From Ruminococcaceae bacterium UBA1734 (lineage in GTDB: Bacteria; Bacillota; Clostridia; Oscillospirales; Acutalibacteraceae): a DNA stretch of 64,000 nucleotides. Both the position numbers and the translations under genes were made by a program. The notes beneath the pieces are model-generated. The model worked only from the letters and a program-made list of their open reading frames with translations, was not told the origin of the DNA and made no database searches. Below are positions 24,105 through 33,205 of the stretch, in pieces (position 1 is the first letter of the stretch; every line of letters begins with the position of its first letter). The stretch lies in the NCBI GenBank assembly GCA_002315765.1, contig DCIE01000078.1, forward strand, positions 18,896-82,895, read 5' to 3'.

Positions 24105-26813
24105 ATGGCTTTACAACATTTTTATTCCCGTGTTCCCGCAAAGGTCAGTATGTTTAACCGTGCTGACGGTTTTGATACCTTTGCCTGTTCGGATTTGCTA
24201 AATGAGGAAACGGTTACCGCAAATCTTTCCTGTGTTTATAATGCCAAGCCCGGAAAGGATGAGGTTTCTTTAATAAGGGAAGAAAAAATACCGCCGGTTT
24301 ATTTTCATTTTGAGGGAAAAGACGGCAGTTTTATTCAAAGCTGTATGTCTTTCTTGAAGCTTGATTATACAGGCGAACGGACAAGTTATCTTGTTCATTC
24401 TCTCATTATGGATAAGCAGGAGGAAAACACTGTTCTTTATTCTCCCGACAACGATATTCTTAATCCCGATTTGTTTGTGCATAATCTTGACGGATTTGAC
24501 ATTACATCTTTTGAATCCACCGCCGATGACAAATATCCGACATTGGACTATAAGGCAAAAAAATCTTCGGGAACAGCTAAATTTGTTGAAGAATATGACC
24601 AGGATATGATTAAAAGGCTTATCTATGCCACCTTAAGTATTGCCTGTGGAAAGGGTAAAAGTGTTTATATTTCACTTTGTAACGACATTTCTCAGTGTTC
24701 TCAAAAGACCCTTGAGTTTATGAACACATTTATGCAGATTTTCCCTTATCATATCAGAACAAAATTGCCTTTTGTTACATATACTTCGGATTTTCAAAGG
24801 TATCCTGATTTTAAGGTTAAGGGTATTCTTGATTCGTTTTCCGATATTCCCACATCAAAGGGAATAGTTTTGCATTTTAATCAAAAAATTTCACTTGGGC
24901 TGCTTGATGAGCTTGTAATGGGTGAAAAGTTTATAGTTGACTTCTTCTACGAAACATTGTGTAATGACCAGCTTAGAAGAGAGTTTCTTTGTTATGTTCA
25001 ATCGGTGTACGAGAAGATGCCCGAGCTTTCAAAAACAACTATGAAAAATCTTCGAGAGCTTGTTTTACTGTTTTGTCAGTGCAGCGGACTTTATAATGAA
25101 AAACTTGTTTTACCTAATGATGATTCGGTTCATGAGTTTGTTTGCGTTTACGATAAATACCGTTTTGCACTTTCCGAGGAATTTCGTGCTAATGCAATGG
25201 TTTGTCTTAAGAGATTTCCGTTGGCTCATGCTCAAATCCCGAGTAAAACATTTTCTAAGATTACGAAAATGTATCCTACCGAAACAGTTGCGTCAAAAAA
25301 GATAATTATGGCTTCAATGTTGGACCTTATCCATACTGATGCCATGAGAGCAAAGCTGTTTAATTTCCTAAAGGCAAATTATGCCGAAGAGCCTGATATT
25401 ACAAAGCATCTTATATCCGAAAATCTTTGCCGTGTGTATTACGGTGGATTTTTAAGACCTCAAATTCTTGAGTTTTTCGGTGAGATTTTCGCCCAAGAAC
25501 ACGATGAAAACAAGGATATGATTTTTGAAAAAATCCTGCTTACTATTCGTACCGATGCCATAAGAACTCAAATACTTGAGTTTATTGATAAGTATTATGA
25601 TACGCTTTCGTCAGAACAAAAGAATAAGCTGTTTTTAACCTTTGCCGAGGTTGCTGTTGACGGCAGTCAGCTTTCGGAAGAATTTGCACTTTTAATGAAT
25701 AAGCACATTGAAAATGATGAAAACTCAAGGCAAAATTTCAGCGAATTGTTTTGTAATGCCATCGAAAAGGAACAAAAGCGAAAAGAACATCCTATGCTTA
25801 ATCTTATTTGCAGCGGCAGGTATCCTTATCTTTACGGTATACTTTGCCAAAAGGTGTTCGGCGATTGGCAAACAAGGGCGATTTTCGAAAAATTTGTTGC
25901 CGCAATTTATAAAAACGGCATTTCAAACGGTATTAATAATGCTGTGAAAATTTTGTCTTCGGTTGAGGGATTATCCGATGAGGCAGTTAATAGAATTCTT
26001 GACTTGACACTTGCACAGCTTGAAACCGAAAAAAGCAGGTTAAAACTTCCCCAGCTTGTAGGTGTGGAGGATTCTGTGCTGACATTGGGCAGGGACTTTT
26101 ACGGTACCGAAAAAATCATAACTGCGATTTACCCCTTGGTTGTTAATAAAATATGTGATGCTTTATTTATTGAAAACGGACTTGATGTTCTTAATAAATA
26201 TACGGAAAATCATCCCGAAATAATTAATGAAGATTTGTATATTCCTATTAAAAACTATTATTTAACGGAAAAATGTCTTAAAGATAAAAAAATTGATGAA
26301 TTCTTTAAAGTTGCATTCAGTTACACCGATAATAAGGTGCTTGATGCGGTTTATAAGTTGTTGAAGAAAAATCGGACCGATGTTTCTTCTTATGATGATG
26401 TGGAGCCTGTCTTTGCAATAGAAAGCCTACAAATCATATTTTCCGATAATTTTGATTTTTTAGGTGCTTACGATGCTATTAAGTCCGATGTTTCGGCGAT
26501 AGCTTTATCCAAATCTGATGAAGATGACGATTTAACAGTTTCCAAGAAAACCATAGACATTATGTTGAGGGTTTTAAATTGTTTAATTGGGTTGACACCT
26601 GAAGACAAAAAGGAAGAAATTGCGCTAAAAATCAAGTATTTTTCTTCTGTTGTAAACGAGTTTAAAACCACCAATAAAAAGAATGCCGAGAAATGGATTT
26701 CGGATAAGCTGAAGAGTGAATATAGGTCGTTTGACAGTGATTTGTTGAGTGTATTTTCTTCAAGTGATAAATCTTCTTCATCTTCTTGGATTTCAAAAAT
26801 ATTTAAGAAATAG
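24105..26813 (+). CDS. Large protein of unknown function in the pilus operon
   Basis: A 902-residue soluble protein with no signal peptide or membrane helix. I do not recognise it. The first 170 residues (FYSRVPAKVSMFNRADGFDT then FACSDLL, later PPVYFHFEGKDGSFIQSC and YLVHSLIMD) recall the GTPase-associated protein 1 N-terminal (GAP1-N) fold, in which a His in a -HSL- type segment is conserved; this is a weak, eye-level resemblance. The rest (about 200-880) is alpha-helical with repeated Leu/Phe/Asp patterns, suggestive of a helical-repeat scaffold, and ends in a Ser-rich linker (SSDKSSSSSWISKIFKK). It starts 32 bp after pilB and is followed by the operon terminator, so it is co-transcribed. 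Confidence 0.75.
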   Translation: MALQHFYSRVPAKVSMFNRADGFDTFACSDLLNEETVTANLSCVYNAKPGKDEVSLIREEKIPPVYFHFEGKDGSFIQSCMSFLKLDYTGERTSYLVHSLIMDKQEENTVLYSPDNDILNPDLFVHNLDGFDITSFESTADDKYPTLDYKAKKSSGTAKFVEEYDQDMIKRLIYATLSIACGKGKSVYISLCNDISQCSQKTLEFMNTFMQIFPYHIRTKLPFVTYTSDFQRYPDFKVKGILDSFSDIPTSKGIVLHFNQKISLGLLDELVMGEKFIVDFFYETLCNDQLRREFLCYVQSVYEKMPELSKTTMKNLRELVLLFCQCSGLYNEKLVLPNDDSVHEFVCVYDKYRFALSEEFRANAMVCLKRFPLAHAQIPSKTFSKITKMYPTETVASKKIIMASMLDLIHTDAMRAKLFNFLKANYAEEPDITKHLISENLCRVYYGGFLRPQILEFFGEIFAQEHDENKDMIFEKILLTIRTDAIRTQILEFIDKYYDTLSSEQKNKLFLTFAEVAVDGSQLSEEFALLMNKHIENDENSRQNFSELFCNAIEKEQKRKEHPMLNLICSGRYPYLYGILCQKVFGDWQTRAIFEKFVAAIYKNGISNGINNAVKILSSVEGLSDEAVNRILDLTLAQLETEKSRLKLPQLVGVEDSVLTLGRDFYGTEKIITAIYPLVVNKICDALFIENGLDVLNKYTENHPEIINEDLYIPIKNYYLTEKCLKDKKIDEFFKVAFSYTDNKVLDAVYKLLKKNRTDVSSYDDVEPVFAIESLQIIFSDNFDFLGAYDAIKSDVSAIALSKSDEDDDLTVSKKTIDIMLRVLNCLIGLTPEDKKEEIALKIKYFSSVVNEFKTTNKKNAEKWISDKLKSEYRSFDSDLLSVFSSSDKSSSSSWISKIFKK

Positions 26814-26815
26814 TT

Positions 26816-26852
26816 ATAAGACGGTTACTTTTTTGTAGCCGTCTTAAATTTT
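26816..26852 (+). terminator. Terminator of the pilus operon
   Basis: AAGACGGTTAC (26818-26828) pairs with GTAGCCGTCTT (26835-26845) with two central mismatches, followed by AAATTTTT. Confidence 0.8.
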
Positions 26853-26855
26853 TGC

Positions 26856-26886
26856 TTGACACTGACGATAGGTAATAGTTTATACT
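26856..26886 (+). promoter_or_regulatory. MerR-type promoter with 19-bp spacer
   Basis: Perfect TTGACA (26856-26861) and TATACT (26881-26886) are separated by 19 bp (26862-26880), the over-long spacing that MerR-family activators correct by DNA distortion. It controls the MerR-family gene that follows, so autoregulation by drug or ligand binding is expected (inference from the family). Confidence 0.78.
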
Positions 26887-26908
26887 TATTTTTAGGAAGG
26901 TGAGGAAT

Positions 26909-27634
26909 ATGTACACTGTAAGTGAGGTCGGCAAGAAAACCGGTATAACCGTAAGAACATTACATTATTATGATAAAATAGGTCTTTTAAAGCCGTCAAC
27001 AGTTACCGATAGCGGATATCGGCTTTATGATAACGATGCACTTAGATTGTTGCAAACTGTATTAATGTTTAAGGAACTTGGTTTTTCTTTGGCGGAAATA
27101 AAGCAAATTATTTACAATAAGAATTTTGATTTAAATGTTGCATTAAGTCAACATTTAAAACTTTTAAAAATCAAAAAAGAACATATTGAAGAATTAATAA
27201 TTCTAACCGAAAAAACAATAAGAGGAGAAAATAAAATGAGCTTTGAAGAATTTAAAAATGAAAAATATAACGACTATTCTAACCAAGTGAAGGAAATGTG
27301 GGGCGGCACAAAGGAGTATTCCGAATATAAAGAAAAACAGAAAAACAGAACAAAAAGTGAAAATGAATTAATAAACAAGGGACTTATGAATTGGTTTGAA
27401 AAACTCGGAAATATCAAGAATACAAAGAATGCCGACGATGAAGAAACAAGGAAAATAATCAGAGGTTTAAAGGATTATATAACAAAAAATTACTATAATT
27501 GTACAAATGAAATCTTACTATATCTTGGGGATATGTATGTGAATGATGAAAAATTTAGGCAAAATATAGATAAAGTCGGCGGAAAAGGAACCGCCGAATT
27601 TGCCAAAAATGCAATTGTAGAATTTTGCAAATGA
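26909..27634 (+). CDS. MerR-family activator with TipAS drug-binding domain
   Basis: A 241-residue regulator of the TipA type. The N-terminal MerR domain starts MYTVSEVGKKTGITVRTLHY and continues YDKIGLLKPSTVTDSGYRLY; a coiled-coil linker follows and the C-terminal TipAS domain begins near residue 113. TipA proteins bind and may trap thiopeptide-like antibiotics or other bulky drugs. I chose ATG 26909 (after AGGAAGGTGAGG) over GTG 26900. Inside the gene an ATG at 27236 is preceded by AGGAGA, in frame, so a 132-residue TipAS form may also be made, as known for Streptomyces tipA. No transporter lies next to it. Confidence 0.9.
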   Translation: MYTVSEVGKKTGITVRTLHYYDKIGLLKPSTVTDSGYRLYDNDALRLLQTVLMFKELGFSLAEIKQIIYNKNFDLNVALSQHLKLLKIKKEHIEELIILTEKTIRGENKMSFEEFKNEKYNDYSNQVKEMWGGTKEYSEYKEKQKNRTKSENELINKGLMNWFEKLGNIKNTKNADDEETRKIIRGLKDYITKNYYNCTNEILLYLGDMYVNDEKFRQNIDKVGGKGTAEFAKNAIVEFCK

Positions 27635-27635
27635 T

Positions 27636-27668
27636 AAAATCCGCAGCATTTTTTGCTGCGGATTTTAA
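27636..27668 (+). terminator. Terminator after the tipA-like gene
   Basis: AAATCCGCAGCA (from 27638) pairs with TGCTGCGGATTT, followed by TAATT. The stem is symmetrical with A and T runs on both sides, so it may serve both strands. The stretch 27669-27760 holds nothing else I can name. Confidence 0.82.
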
Positions 27669-27760
27669 TTAAAGGTAAAAAATTGTTTAAAATTAGGTGA
27701 TATAGTAAAAAATATCTATTGAAATTCTGCACCTAAACAACTATAATATTGTATGTGCGA

Positions 27761-28600
27761 TTATTTATGAGAAGACTTATATTGCAGTGGCGTAATGCCC
27801 ATTATACTTTTAAATACTCTACATAAATCACTGCTTGACTCAAATCCTGTTTTGACGGAAATTTCACTTACGGATATATCTGTCGTTGCTAAAAGATTGC
27901 AAACTTCCTTAATCCTGACGGTTTTCAGGTATTTTGAAAACGATATGCTTAATTTTTCGTTTAACGACCTGCTTATATAAGATGGGTTAAGATGGAATTT
28001 TTCCGCAATGGTATTAAGGGTTATTTTCTCGGAAAAATGCGTGTCTATGTATTCGGCGATTTGTAACATTTGCTTTGTTGTTGTGTTGTCGAATTCATAC
28101 AGTTCGGATTTTTTAGCAGGATGGGAAATGCTTCCGAGTAAGACGAGTATTTCGGTAAGGTATGCTTTTTCAAGTGCTTTATTTCGATTTTCTTTGGAAA
28201 ATTCCCCATACAATTTATAAAGCAGTTTTTCAAGCTCTATTTTATCTCCGCCTTCTACTAAAAAAGGAGTTTGCGGCAAACGACTGAGCAGTTTTTCGTC
28301 GTCGGTTAAGATGTTTTGAATATGAGCTTCCGGAATGAAAATCAACATTCTTTTTCTGATATCGTCGTTAAGGCAGTGGGTTGCGTGAATTGATTTCGGC
28401 GGAACGATTGCTACCATTCCCGGAACGATATGATATGAGTTTCCGTCAATATAGTATTTAATTTCGTTTTCTATTAAATAATAGATTTCATAGCACTCGT
28501 GAAAGTGAGTTGGACTTGTGGGGGTTTTCCATTCGTCATCACTGGAGAGTTCTACATAAAATTCTTTATCACGGGCGTTGCGATTTAAAGGCAAAGGCAT
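27761..28600 (-). CDS. AraC-family regulator (probable control of galacturonate genes)
   Basis: A 279-residue regulator with an N-terminal cupin-type sugar-sensing domain (HFHECYEIYYLIENEIKYYI, then VPPKSIHATH) and a C-terminal AraC DNA-binding domain with two helix-turn-helix units: ITLNTIAEKFHLNPSYISRS and ISVSEISVKTGFESSSDLCR, followed by FKSIMGITPLQYK. It is transcribed divergently from the GH4-uxaBAC operon, with 105 bp between starts, so it very probably regulates that operon in response to galacturonate or an oligogalacturonide (inference). The start ATG follows AGGTGG. Confidence 0.9.
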   Translation of the reverse strand: MPLPLNRNARDKEFYVELSSDDEWKTPTSPTHFHECYEIYYLIENEIKYYIDGNSYHIVPGMVAIVPPKSIHATHCLNDDIRKRMLIFIPEAHIQNILTDDEKLLSRLPQTPFLVEGGDKIELEKLLYKLYGEFSKENRNKALEKAYLTEILVLLGSISHPAKKSELYEFDNTTTKQMLQIAEYIDTHFSEKITLNTIAEKFHLNPSYISRSLNEKLSISFSKYLKTVRIKEVCNLLATTDISVSEISVKTGFESSSDLCRVFKSIMGITPLQYKSSHK

Positions 28601-28646
28601 AGATTGACCACCTTTTGTATTTTTTGTTTTATAGTATATTATATCA

Positions 28647-28674
28647 TTTACAATTCTTGATGTAAAGATATTAT
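28647..28674 (+). promoter_or_regulatory. Promoter of the galacturonate operon with overlapping dyad
   Basis: TTTACA (28647-28652), 16-bp spacer, TATTAT (28669-28674). The same TTTACA is the left half of a perfect inverted repeat TTTACA-N8-TGTAAA (28647-28666), a plausible operator over the -35. Both readings are by eye. Confidence 0.5.
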
Positions 28675-28705
28675 TTATAAATAATTTTTAAAGGATGATA
28701 TTATA

Positions 28706-30097
28706 ATGAAGTATCAAAATAACTGCGTAAGCGGATTGAAAATTTCTTATATCGGCGGAGGTTCCCGTGGTTGGGCATGGGGCTTAATGAGTGATTTAGC
28801 ATCTGCACCTGATATTTGCGGTGAGGTTTCACTTTACGATATTGATATGAAGGCTGCAAAAGATAATGAAATTATCGGTAACAAGTTCAACGATGCCGAG
28901 GGTGCAAAGTCAAAATGGAATTATACAGTAGCCAACACATTAGAGGAGTCATTGACCGGTGCTGACTTTGTTGTTATTTCGATTTTGCCCGGAACTTTTG
29001 ACGAAATGGAAAGTGATGTTCATGTTCCCGAAAAGTACGGTATTTATCAGTCTGTCGGTGATACGGTAGGCCCCGGAGGAATTGTAAGAGCACTTCGCAC
29101 CATTCCTATGATGCAGGTTATTGCCGAGGGTGTTAAGAATTGTTGCCCTAATGCTTGGGTAATTAACTATACAAACCCAATGACGGTTTGTGTAAAGACA
29201 CTTTTTGAAACCTTCCCTGAAATTAAGGCATTCGGTTGTTGCCACGAAGTTTTCGGAACACAAAAGCTTTTAGCCGCTGCTTTGAATGAAGTTCACGGAA
29301 TTGAAGGTATTGAACGCAGCGAAATTAAGGTTAATGTTGTTGGTGTAAACCATTATACATGGCTTACTAAAGCACAGTATAAAGATATTGACATTTTCCC
29401 GGTATATGCACAGGTTGCCGAGAAATATGCCGAGTCTGGATTTACAAAGGGACTTGATAACAACTGGGCTAATAACAGTTTCCTTTGCAGTCATAAAGTT
29501 AAGTTTGATTTGTTCAGAAGATTTGGTTACATAGCTGCTGCCGGAGACCGTCATTTGGCTGAGTTCTGTCCCGGCAAATGGTATCTTGAAAGTCCCGAAA
29601 AGGTAAGCGAATGGGGCTTCGGTTTAACAACAGTTAAGTATAGAAAAGAAGAATTAAAGGACCGTCTTGCTAAGAGTGCAAGAAGAGTAAGCGGTGAGGA
29701 AAAAATTGAACTTTCCAATACAGGCGAAGATGGTGTAAACCAGATTAGAGCCCTTTTAGGTCTTGAAGATATGGTTACAAATGTTAATGTCCCCAATGTA
29801 GGACAAATTCCTAATCTTCCCCTTGGTGCAGTTGTTGAAACCAATGCATCGTTTAGAGATAACTCGGTAGTACCGTGTATGGCAGGAAATGTTCCTACTG
29901 AAATCTTAGGTCTTATTACAAGAATAGTTGCTGAACAGGAAACTGTTGTTAAGGCAGGTATGACAAGAGATTTAGAGTTGGCATTTAAGGCTTTTGTAAA
30001 CGATCCCCTTGTTACCATTAATACGGTTGATGCAAGAAAGATGTTTGACGAAATGGTTAATAACACAAAAGAATATTTAACCATGTACAACATTTAA
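28706..30097 (+). CDS. Glycoside hydrolase family 4, probable alpha-galacturonidase (LplD-like)
   Basis: A 463-residue GH4 enzyme. These hydrolases work by a redox-assisted mechanism using NAD+ and a divalent metal. The N-terminal KISYIGGGSRGWAWGLMSDL is the dinucleotide-binding start, NYTNPMTVCV and FGCCHEVFG hold the Asn and metal-binding Cys, and VVGVNHYTW supplies the metal-binding His. The GSRGWAWGLMSDLA and CCHEVF pattern and the length are closest to B. subtilis LplD-type alpha-galacturonidases rather than maltose-phosphate glucosidases. That fits the uxaB-uxaA-uxaC genes downstream, which take up where free galacturonate has been released. Being signal-less, it would act on imported galacturonides. 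Substrate is inferred. Confidence 0.88.
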   Translation: MKYQNNCVSGLKISYIGGGSRGWAWGLMSDLASAPDICGEVSLYDIDMKAAKDNEIIGNKFNDAEGAKSKWNYTVANTLEESLTGADFVVISILPGTFDEMESDVHVPEKYGIYQSVGDTVGPGGIVRALRTIPMMQVIAEGVKNCCPNAWVINYTNPMTVCVKTLFETFPEIKAFGCCHEVFGTQKLLAAALNEVHGIEGIERSEIKVNVVGVNHYTWLTKAQYKDIDIFPVYAQVAEKYAESGFTKGLDNNWANNSFLCSHKVKFDLFRRFGYIAAAGDRHLAEFCPGKWYLESPEKVSEWGFGLTTVKYRKEELKDRLAKSARRVSGEEKIELSNTGEDGVNQIRALLGLEDMVTNVNVPNVGQIPNLPLGAVVETNASFRDNSVVPCMAGNVPTEILGLITRIVAEQETVVKAGMTRDLELAFKAFVNDPLVTINTVDARKMFDEMVNNTKEYLTMYNI

Positions 30098-30104
30098 TTT
30101 AATT

Positions 30105-30148
30105 AAAAAATACGGAACTGCAACTTAAATTGTATGTTTCGTATTTTT
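30105..30148 (+). terminator. Hairpin after the GH4 gene (possible partial terminator)
   Basis: AAAAAATACGGAAC (30105-30118) can pair with GTTTCGTATTTTTT (30136-30149), giving a 14-bp AT-rich stem with a large loop and trailing T run. Together with the next promoter it may set different levels for GH4 and uxaBAC. Confidence 0.55.
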
Positions 30149-30166
30149 TATATATTTTAATTTTTA

Positions 30167-30196
30167 TTGGATTATTACTTGATAATATGGTATAAT
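30167..30196 (+). promoter_or_regulatory. Promoter of uxaB-uxaA-uxaC
   Basis: TTGGAT (30167-30172), 18-bp spacer and perfect TATAAT (30191-30196) preceded by TGG (extended -10), 47 bp upstream of uxaB. Confidence 0.65.
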
Positions 30197-30243
30197 TTGT
30201 TTATTAAAACTAACGAAAATAATGCTACGGAAGGGTGATTGTT

Positions 30244-31707
30244 ATGAAAAACATAACTGATTTAGGAATTAAGAGAGTCGAGAGACCCATTAAGGTAATG
30301 CAGTTCGGAGAAGGAAACTTCCTTAGAGCTTTTGCCGATTACTTCATTGATATTTTAAATGAAAAAACCGATTTTAACGGAAATATAGCTATTGTAAAGC
30401 CTATTTCCTTTGGAAATTTAGATAACTTTAAAAAACAAGATAATCTTTATACAGTTGTTTTGCGTGGTAGACAAAACGGTGAAGTGGTAAATTCTTCGAG
30501 GGTAGTTACAAGTGTTCAAAAGGCCATTGATGCTAAAGAAGACTACGATGAATATATGGCTTTGGCAAAGCTTGATACACTTCGCTTTGTTATTTCAAAT
30601 ACCACCGAAGCGGGAATTACTCTTGATAAGAACGATACATTTGACGAACTTCCTAATTCATATCCCGGAAAATTGACAAAATTCCTGTTTGAGAGATTTA
30701 AAGCTTTCGGCGGTGATATGGCCAAGGGACTTATTATGCTTCCTGTTGAGCTTATCGACTATAACGGAAGAAAGCTTAAAGAATGCGTTTTGGCTCTTGC
30801 GGATATCTGGAATTTAGGGGACGATTTTAAAAATTGGTTACAAAATGCCAATACATTTTGTTCAACCCTTGTTGATAGAATTGTTACCGGTTATCCGAGA
30901 GGTGAAGCAGAAAAGATTTGTGAGGAACTCGGATACACCGATAATTTGGTGGATGTAGGCGAACCTTTCGGTCTTTGGGTAATTGAAAGCGATAAGGATA
31001 TTTCGGGCGAATTACCCTTTGCAAAAGCACAGTTGCCTGTTGTATTTACCGATAATGTAAAACCCTATAAAGATAGAAAGGTCCGTGTTCTAAACGGCGC
31101 ACATACTTCTTCGGTTTTAGTATCGTATTTAGGCGGAATAAATATAGTTCGTGATATGATGAATGACCAAGTTTTCGGCAAAATGGCAAGAAGCATTGTT
31201 GATGATGAAATCGTACCTATGGTACCGTTGCCGATTGATGATGTTAAAGATTTTGCAAACAGTGTTTATGAGAGATTTGACAACCCCTTTATTAATCATG
31301 AGTTGCTTTCAATTTCTTTAAATTCCGTATCAAAATGGACTGCTCGTGTTTTGCCGTCGTTTAAGGATAATTATGAGAAAAACGGCAAACTTCCAAAGTT
31401 GCTTACATTCTCGTTTGCAGGACTTTTGGCTTTTTATTGTTCATCAGACCTTCGTGAAGACAGCCTTTACGCCAAGAGAAATGACGGAACTGAATATGTT
31501 ATTCACGATAATCTTGATGTTCTTAAATTCTTTGCCGACAATTCTAAAAAGAGTGAAGAAGAATATGTTAAAGCCGTTGCTTCAAATGTTGATTTTTGGG
31601 GTGAGGATTTAACCAAGTTTAACGGTTTTACCCAAGAGGTTACAAACTATCTTGAAAAGATTAAAATTAACCCGCAAAGTGCCGTAAAATACATTTTAGA
31701 GGACTAA
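30244..31707 (+). CDS. uxaB: Tagaturonate reductase (altronate oxidoreductase)
   Basis: UxaB reduces tagaturonate to altronate with NADH, the second step of galacturonate catabolism. The product has 487 residues, the length of the long-chain mannitol dehydrogenase family. It begins with the cofactor segment KVMQFGEGNFLRAFADYFID and shows VISNTTEAGIT, LPVELIDYNGRKL, and VRVLNGAHTSSVL with the catalytic Lys region of the family. ATG 30244 follows GGAAGGGTGA; an in-frame GTG at 30235 is inside that Shine-Dalgarno. uxaA starts 1 bp after its stop. Confidence 0.93.
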   Translation: MKNITDLGIKRVERPIKVMQFGEGNFLRAFADYFIDILNEKTDFNGNIAIVKPISFGNLDNFKKQDNLYTVVLRGRQNGEVVNSSRVVTSVQKAIDAKEDYDEYMALAKLDTLRFVISNTTEAGITLDKNDTFDELPNSYPGKLTKFLFERFKAFGGDMAKGLIMLPVELIDYNGRKLKECVLALADIWNLGDDFKNWLQNANTFCSTLVDRIVTGYPRGEAEKICEELGYTDNLVDVGEPFGLWVIESDKDISGELPFAKAQLPVVFTDNVKPYKDRKVRVLNGAHTSSVLVSYLGGINIVRDMMNDQVFGKMARSIVDDEIVPMVPLPIDDVKDFANSVYERFDNPFINHELLSISLNSVSKWTARVLPSFKDNYEKNGKLPKLLTFSFAGLLAFYCSSDLREDSLYAKRNDGTEYVIHDNLDVLKFFADNSKKSEEEYVKAVASNVDFWGEDLTKFNGFTQEVTNYLEKIKINPQSAVKYILED

Positions 31708-31708
31708 A

Positions 31709-33175
31709 ATGAGAGTATTTAAAATTAACGAAAAAGATAATGTTGTCGTTGCCCTTGAAAATTTAAAAAACGGTGAAATTATAGACAATATCACATTAAA
31801 AAGTGATGTCCCAATGGGACATAAAATTGCCCTAACCGATATTAAAAAGGGTGAAAAGATAATTAAATACGGCTATCCGATAGGAAGTGCCAAGGAGGAT
31901 ATTACATCCGGCAGTCATATTCATTCCCATAATTTAAAGTCGGATGTTGCCGGTAAATTATCTTATACATATAATCCGGATTATTCCGAAATTTCACCTA
32001 CCGATAAAAAAACATTTATGGGTTATATTCGTGAAAACGGTGAAGTGGGAATAAGAAACGAAGTTTGGATAGTTCCCACAGTAGGTTGCGTAAATTCTGT
32101 GGTTAAGGCCATTGAAAACGGCTCAAAGCAGTATAGAACCGAAAATATTGACGGCATTTTTTCCTATAATCATCCTTACGGTTGTTCGCAACTGGGCGGA
32201 GATATGGAATACACTCTAAAGTATTTAACAGGTCTTATTAATCACCCCAATGCCGGTGCCGTTTTGGTTGTTGGCCTGGGCTGTGAAAACGGAAATATAG
32301 GTGAACTTAAGAAGTTTTTAGGTGAGCCTGATAGCAATAGAGTTAAATTCTTAATTGCTCAAGACCGAGAAAACGAAATCCAAGAGGGAATAGAACTGGT
32401 AAAAGAACTTTGTGCTTATGCAGATAAGTTCAGCCGAGTAGAGTGTAGCACCGATAAACTTAAAATCGGTTTAAAATGCGGAGGTTCCGATGGATTTTCC
32501 GGCATTACCGCAAACTCTCTTGTAGGCAGTTTTTCCGATATGCTTATTTCTAAAGGCGGTAGCACAATTCTTACCGAAGTTCCCGAAATGTTCGGCGCCG
32601 AAACGATTTTGATGAATAGATGCAGAACGGAAGAATTGTTTAATAAAACCGTTGACCTTATAAATGATTTTAAGGGATACTTTATGAAGTACGGCGAAAA
32701 GACAGACGAAAATCCATCTCCGGGCAATAAAGAAGGCGGAATTACCACAATTGCCGATAAATCTTTGGGTTGTGTTCAAAAAGGCGGTAGCGCTGTTGTT
32801 GAGGATGTTTTGTCCTATGCTCAACCCTTAAAGGTAAAAGGACTTTCGTTATTACAGGCGCCGGGAAATGACCTTGTTGCTTCTAACGCTTTGGCAGTTT
32901 CGGGATGTCAGCTTGTCTTGTTTACAACAGGAAGAGGAACACCTTTCGGCTGTCCTGTTCCGACCGTTAAAATATCCAGCAACACACCGCTTTATAACAA
33001 GAAAAAAACCTGGATTGATTTTAATGCCGGACAATTATTAGACGGTAAAACAATGTCTGAATTGACCGATGAATTTTTTGGCTTTGTTTTGGATATTTGT
33101 TCGGGAAAACAAACAAAATCCGAACTTCTTGATAAAACCGAACTCGCCATTTTTAAAGACGGCGTAACACTGTAA
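31709..33175 (+). CDS. uxaA: Altronate dehydratase
   Basis: UxaA dehydrates altronate to 2-keto-3-deoxygluconate and is iron-dependent. The 488-residue protein has an N-terminal SAF domain (residues 1-75; GHKIALTDIKKGEKIIKYG, with SHIHSHN at its end) and the long C-terminal altronate/galactarate dehydratase domain (GYIRENGEVGIRNEVWIVPT, HPYGCSQLGGD, LGCENGN, LKCGGSDGFSGITAN, GRGTPFGCPVPTVK). The conserved cysteines in these segments are consistent with metal binding. It lies between uxaB and uxaC in one transcription unit. No kdgK/kdgA for the next steps is in the window. Confidence 0.95.
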   Translation: MRVFKINEKDNVVVALENLKNGEIIDNITLKSDVPMGHKIALTDIKKGEKIIKYGYPIGSAKEDITSGSHIHSHNLKSDVAGKLSYTYNPDYSEISPTDKKTFMGYIRENGEVGIRNEVWIVPTVGCVNSVVKAIENGSKQYRTENIDGIFSYNHPYGCSQLGGDMEYTLKYLTGLINHPNAGAVLVVGLGCENGNIGELKKFLGEPDSNRVKFLIAQDRENEIQEGIELVKELCAYADKFSRVECSTDKLKIGLKCGGSDGFSGITANSLVGSFSDMLISKGGSTILTEVPEMFGAETILMNRCRTEELFNKTVDLINDFKGYFMKYGEKTDENPSPGNKEGGITTIADKSLGCVQKGGSAVVEDVLSYAQPLKVKGLSLLQAPGNDLVASNALAVSGCQLVLFTTGRGTPFGCPVPTVKISSNTPLYNKKKTWIDFNAGQLLDGKTMSELTDEFFGFVLDICSGKQTKSELLDKTELAIFKDGVTL

Positions 33176-33205
33176 TTAAAGCAAATGCTATGAGGAGAAC
33201 TGAAA

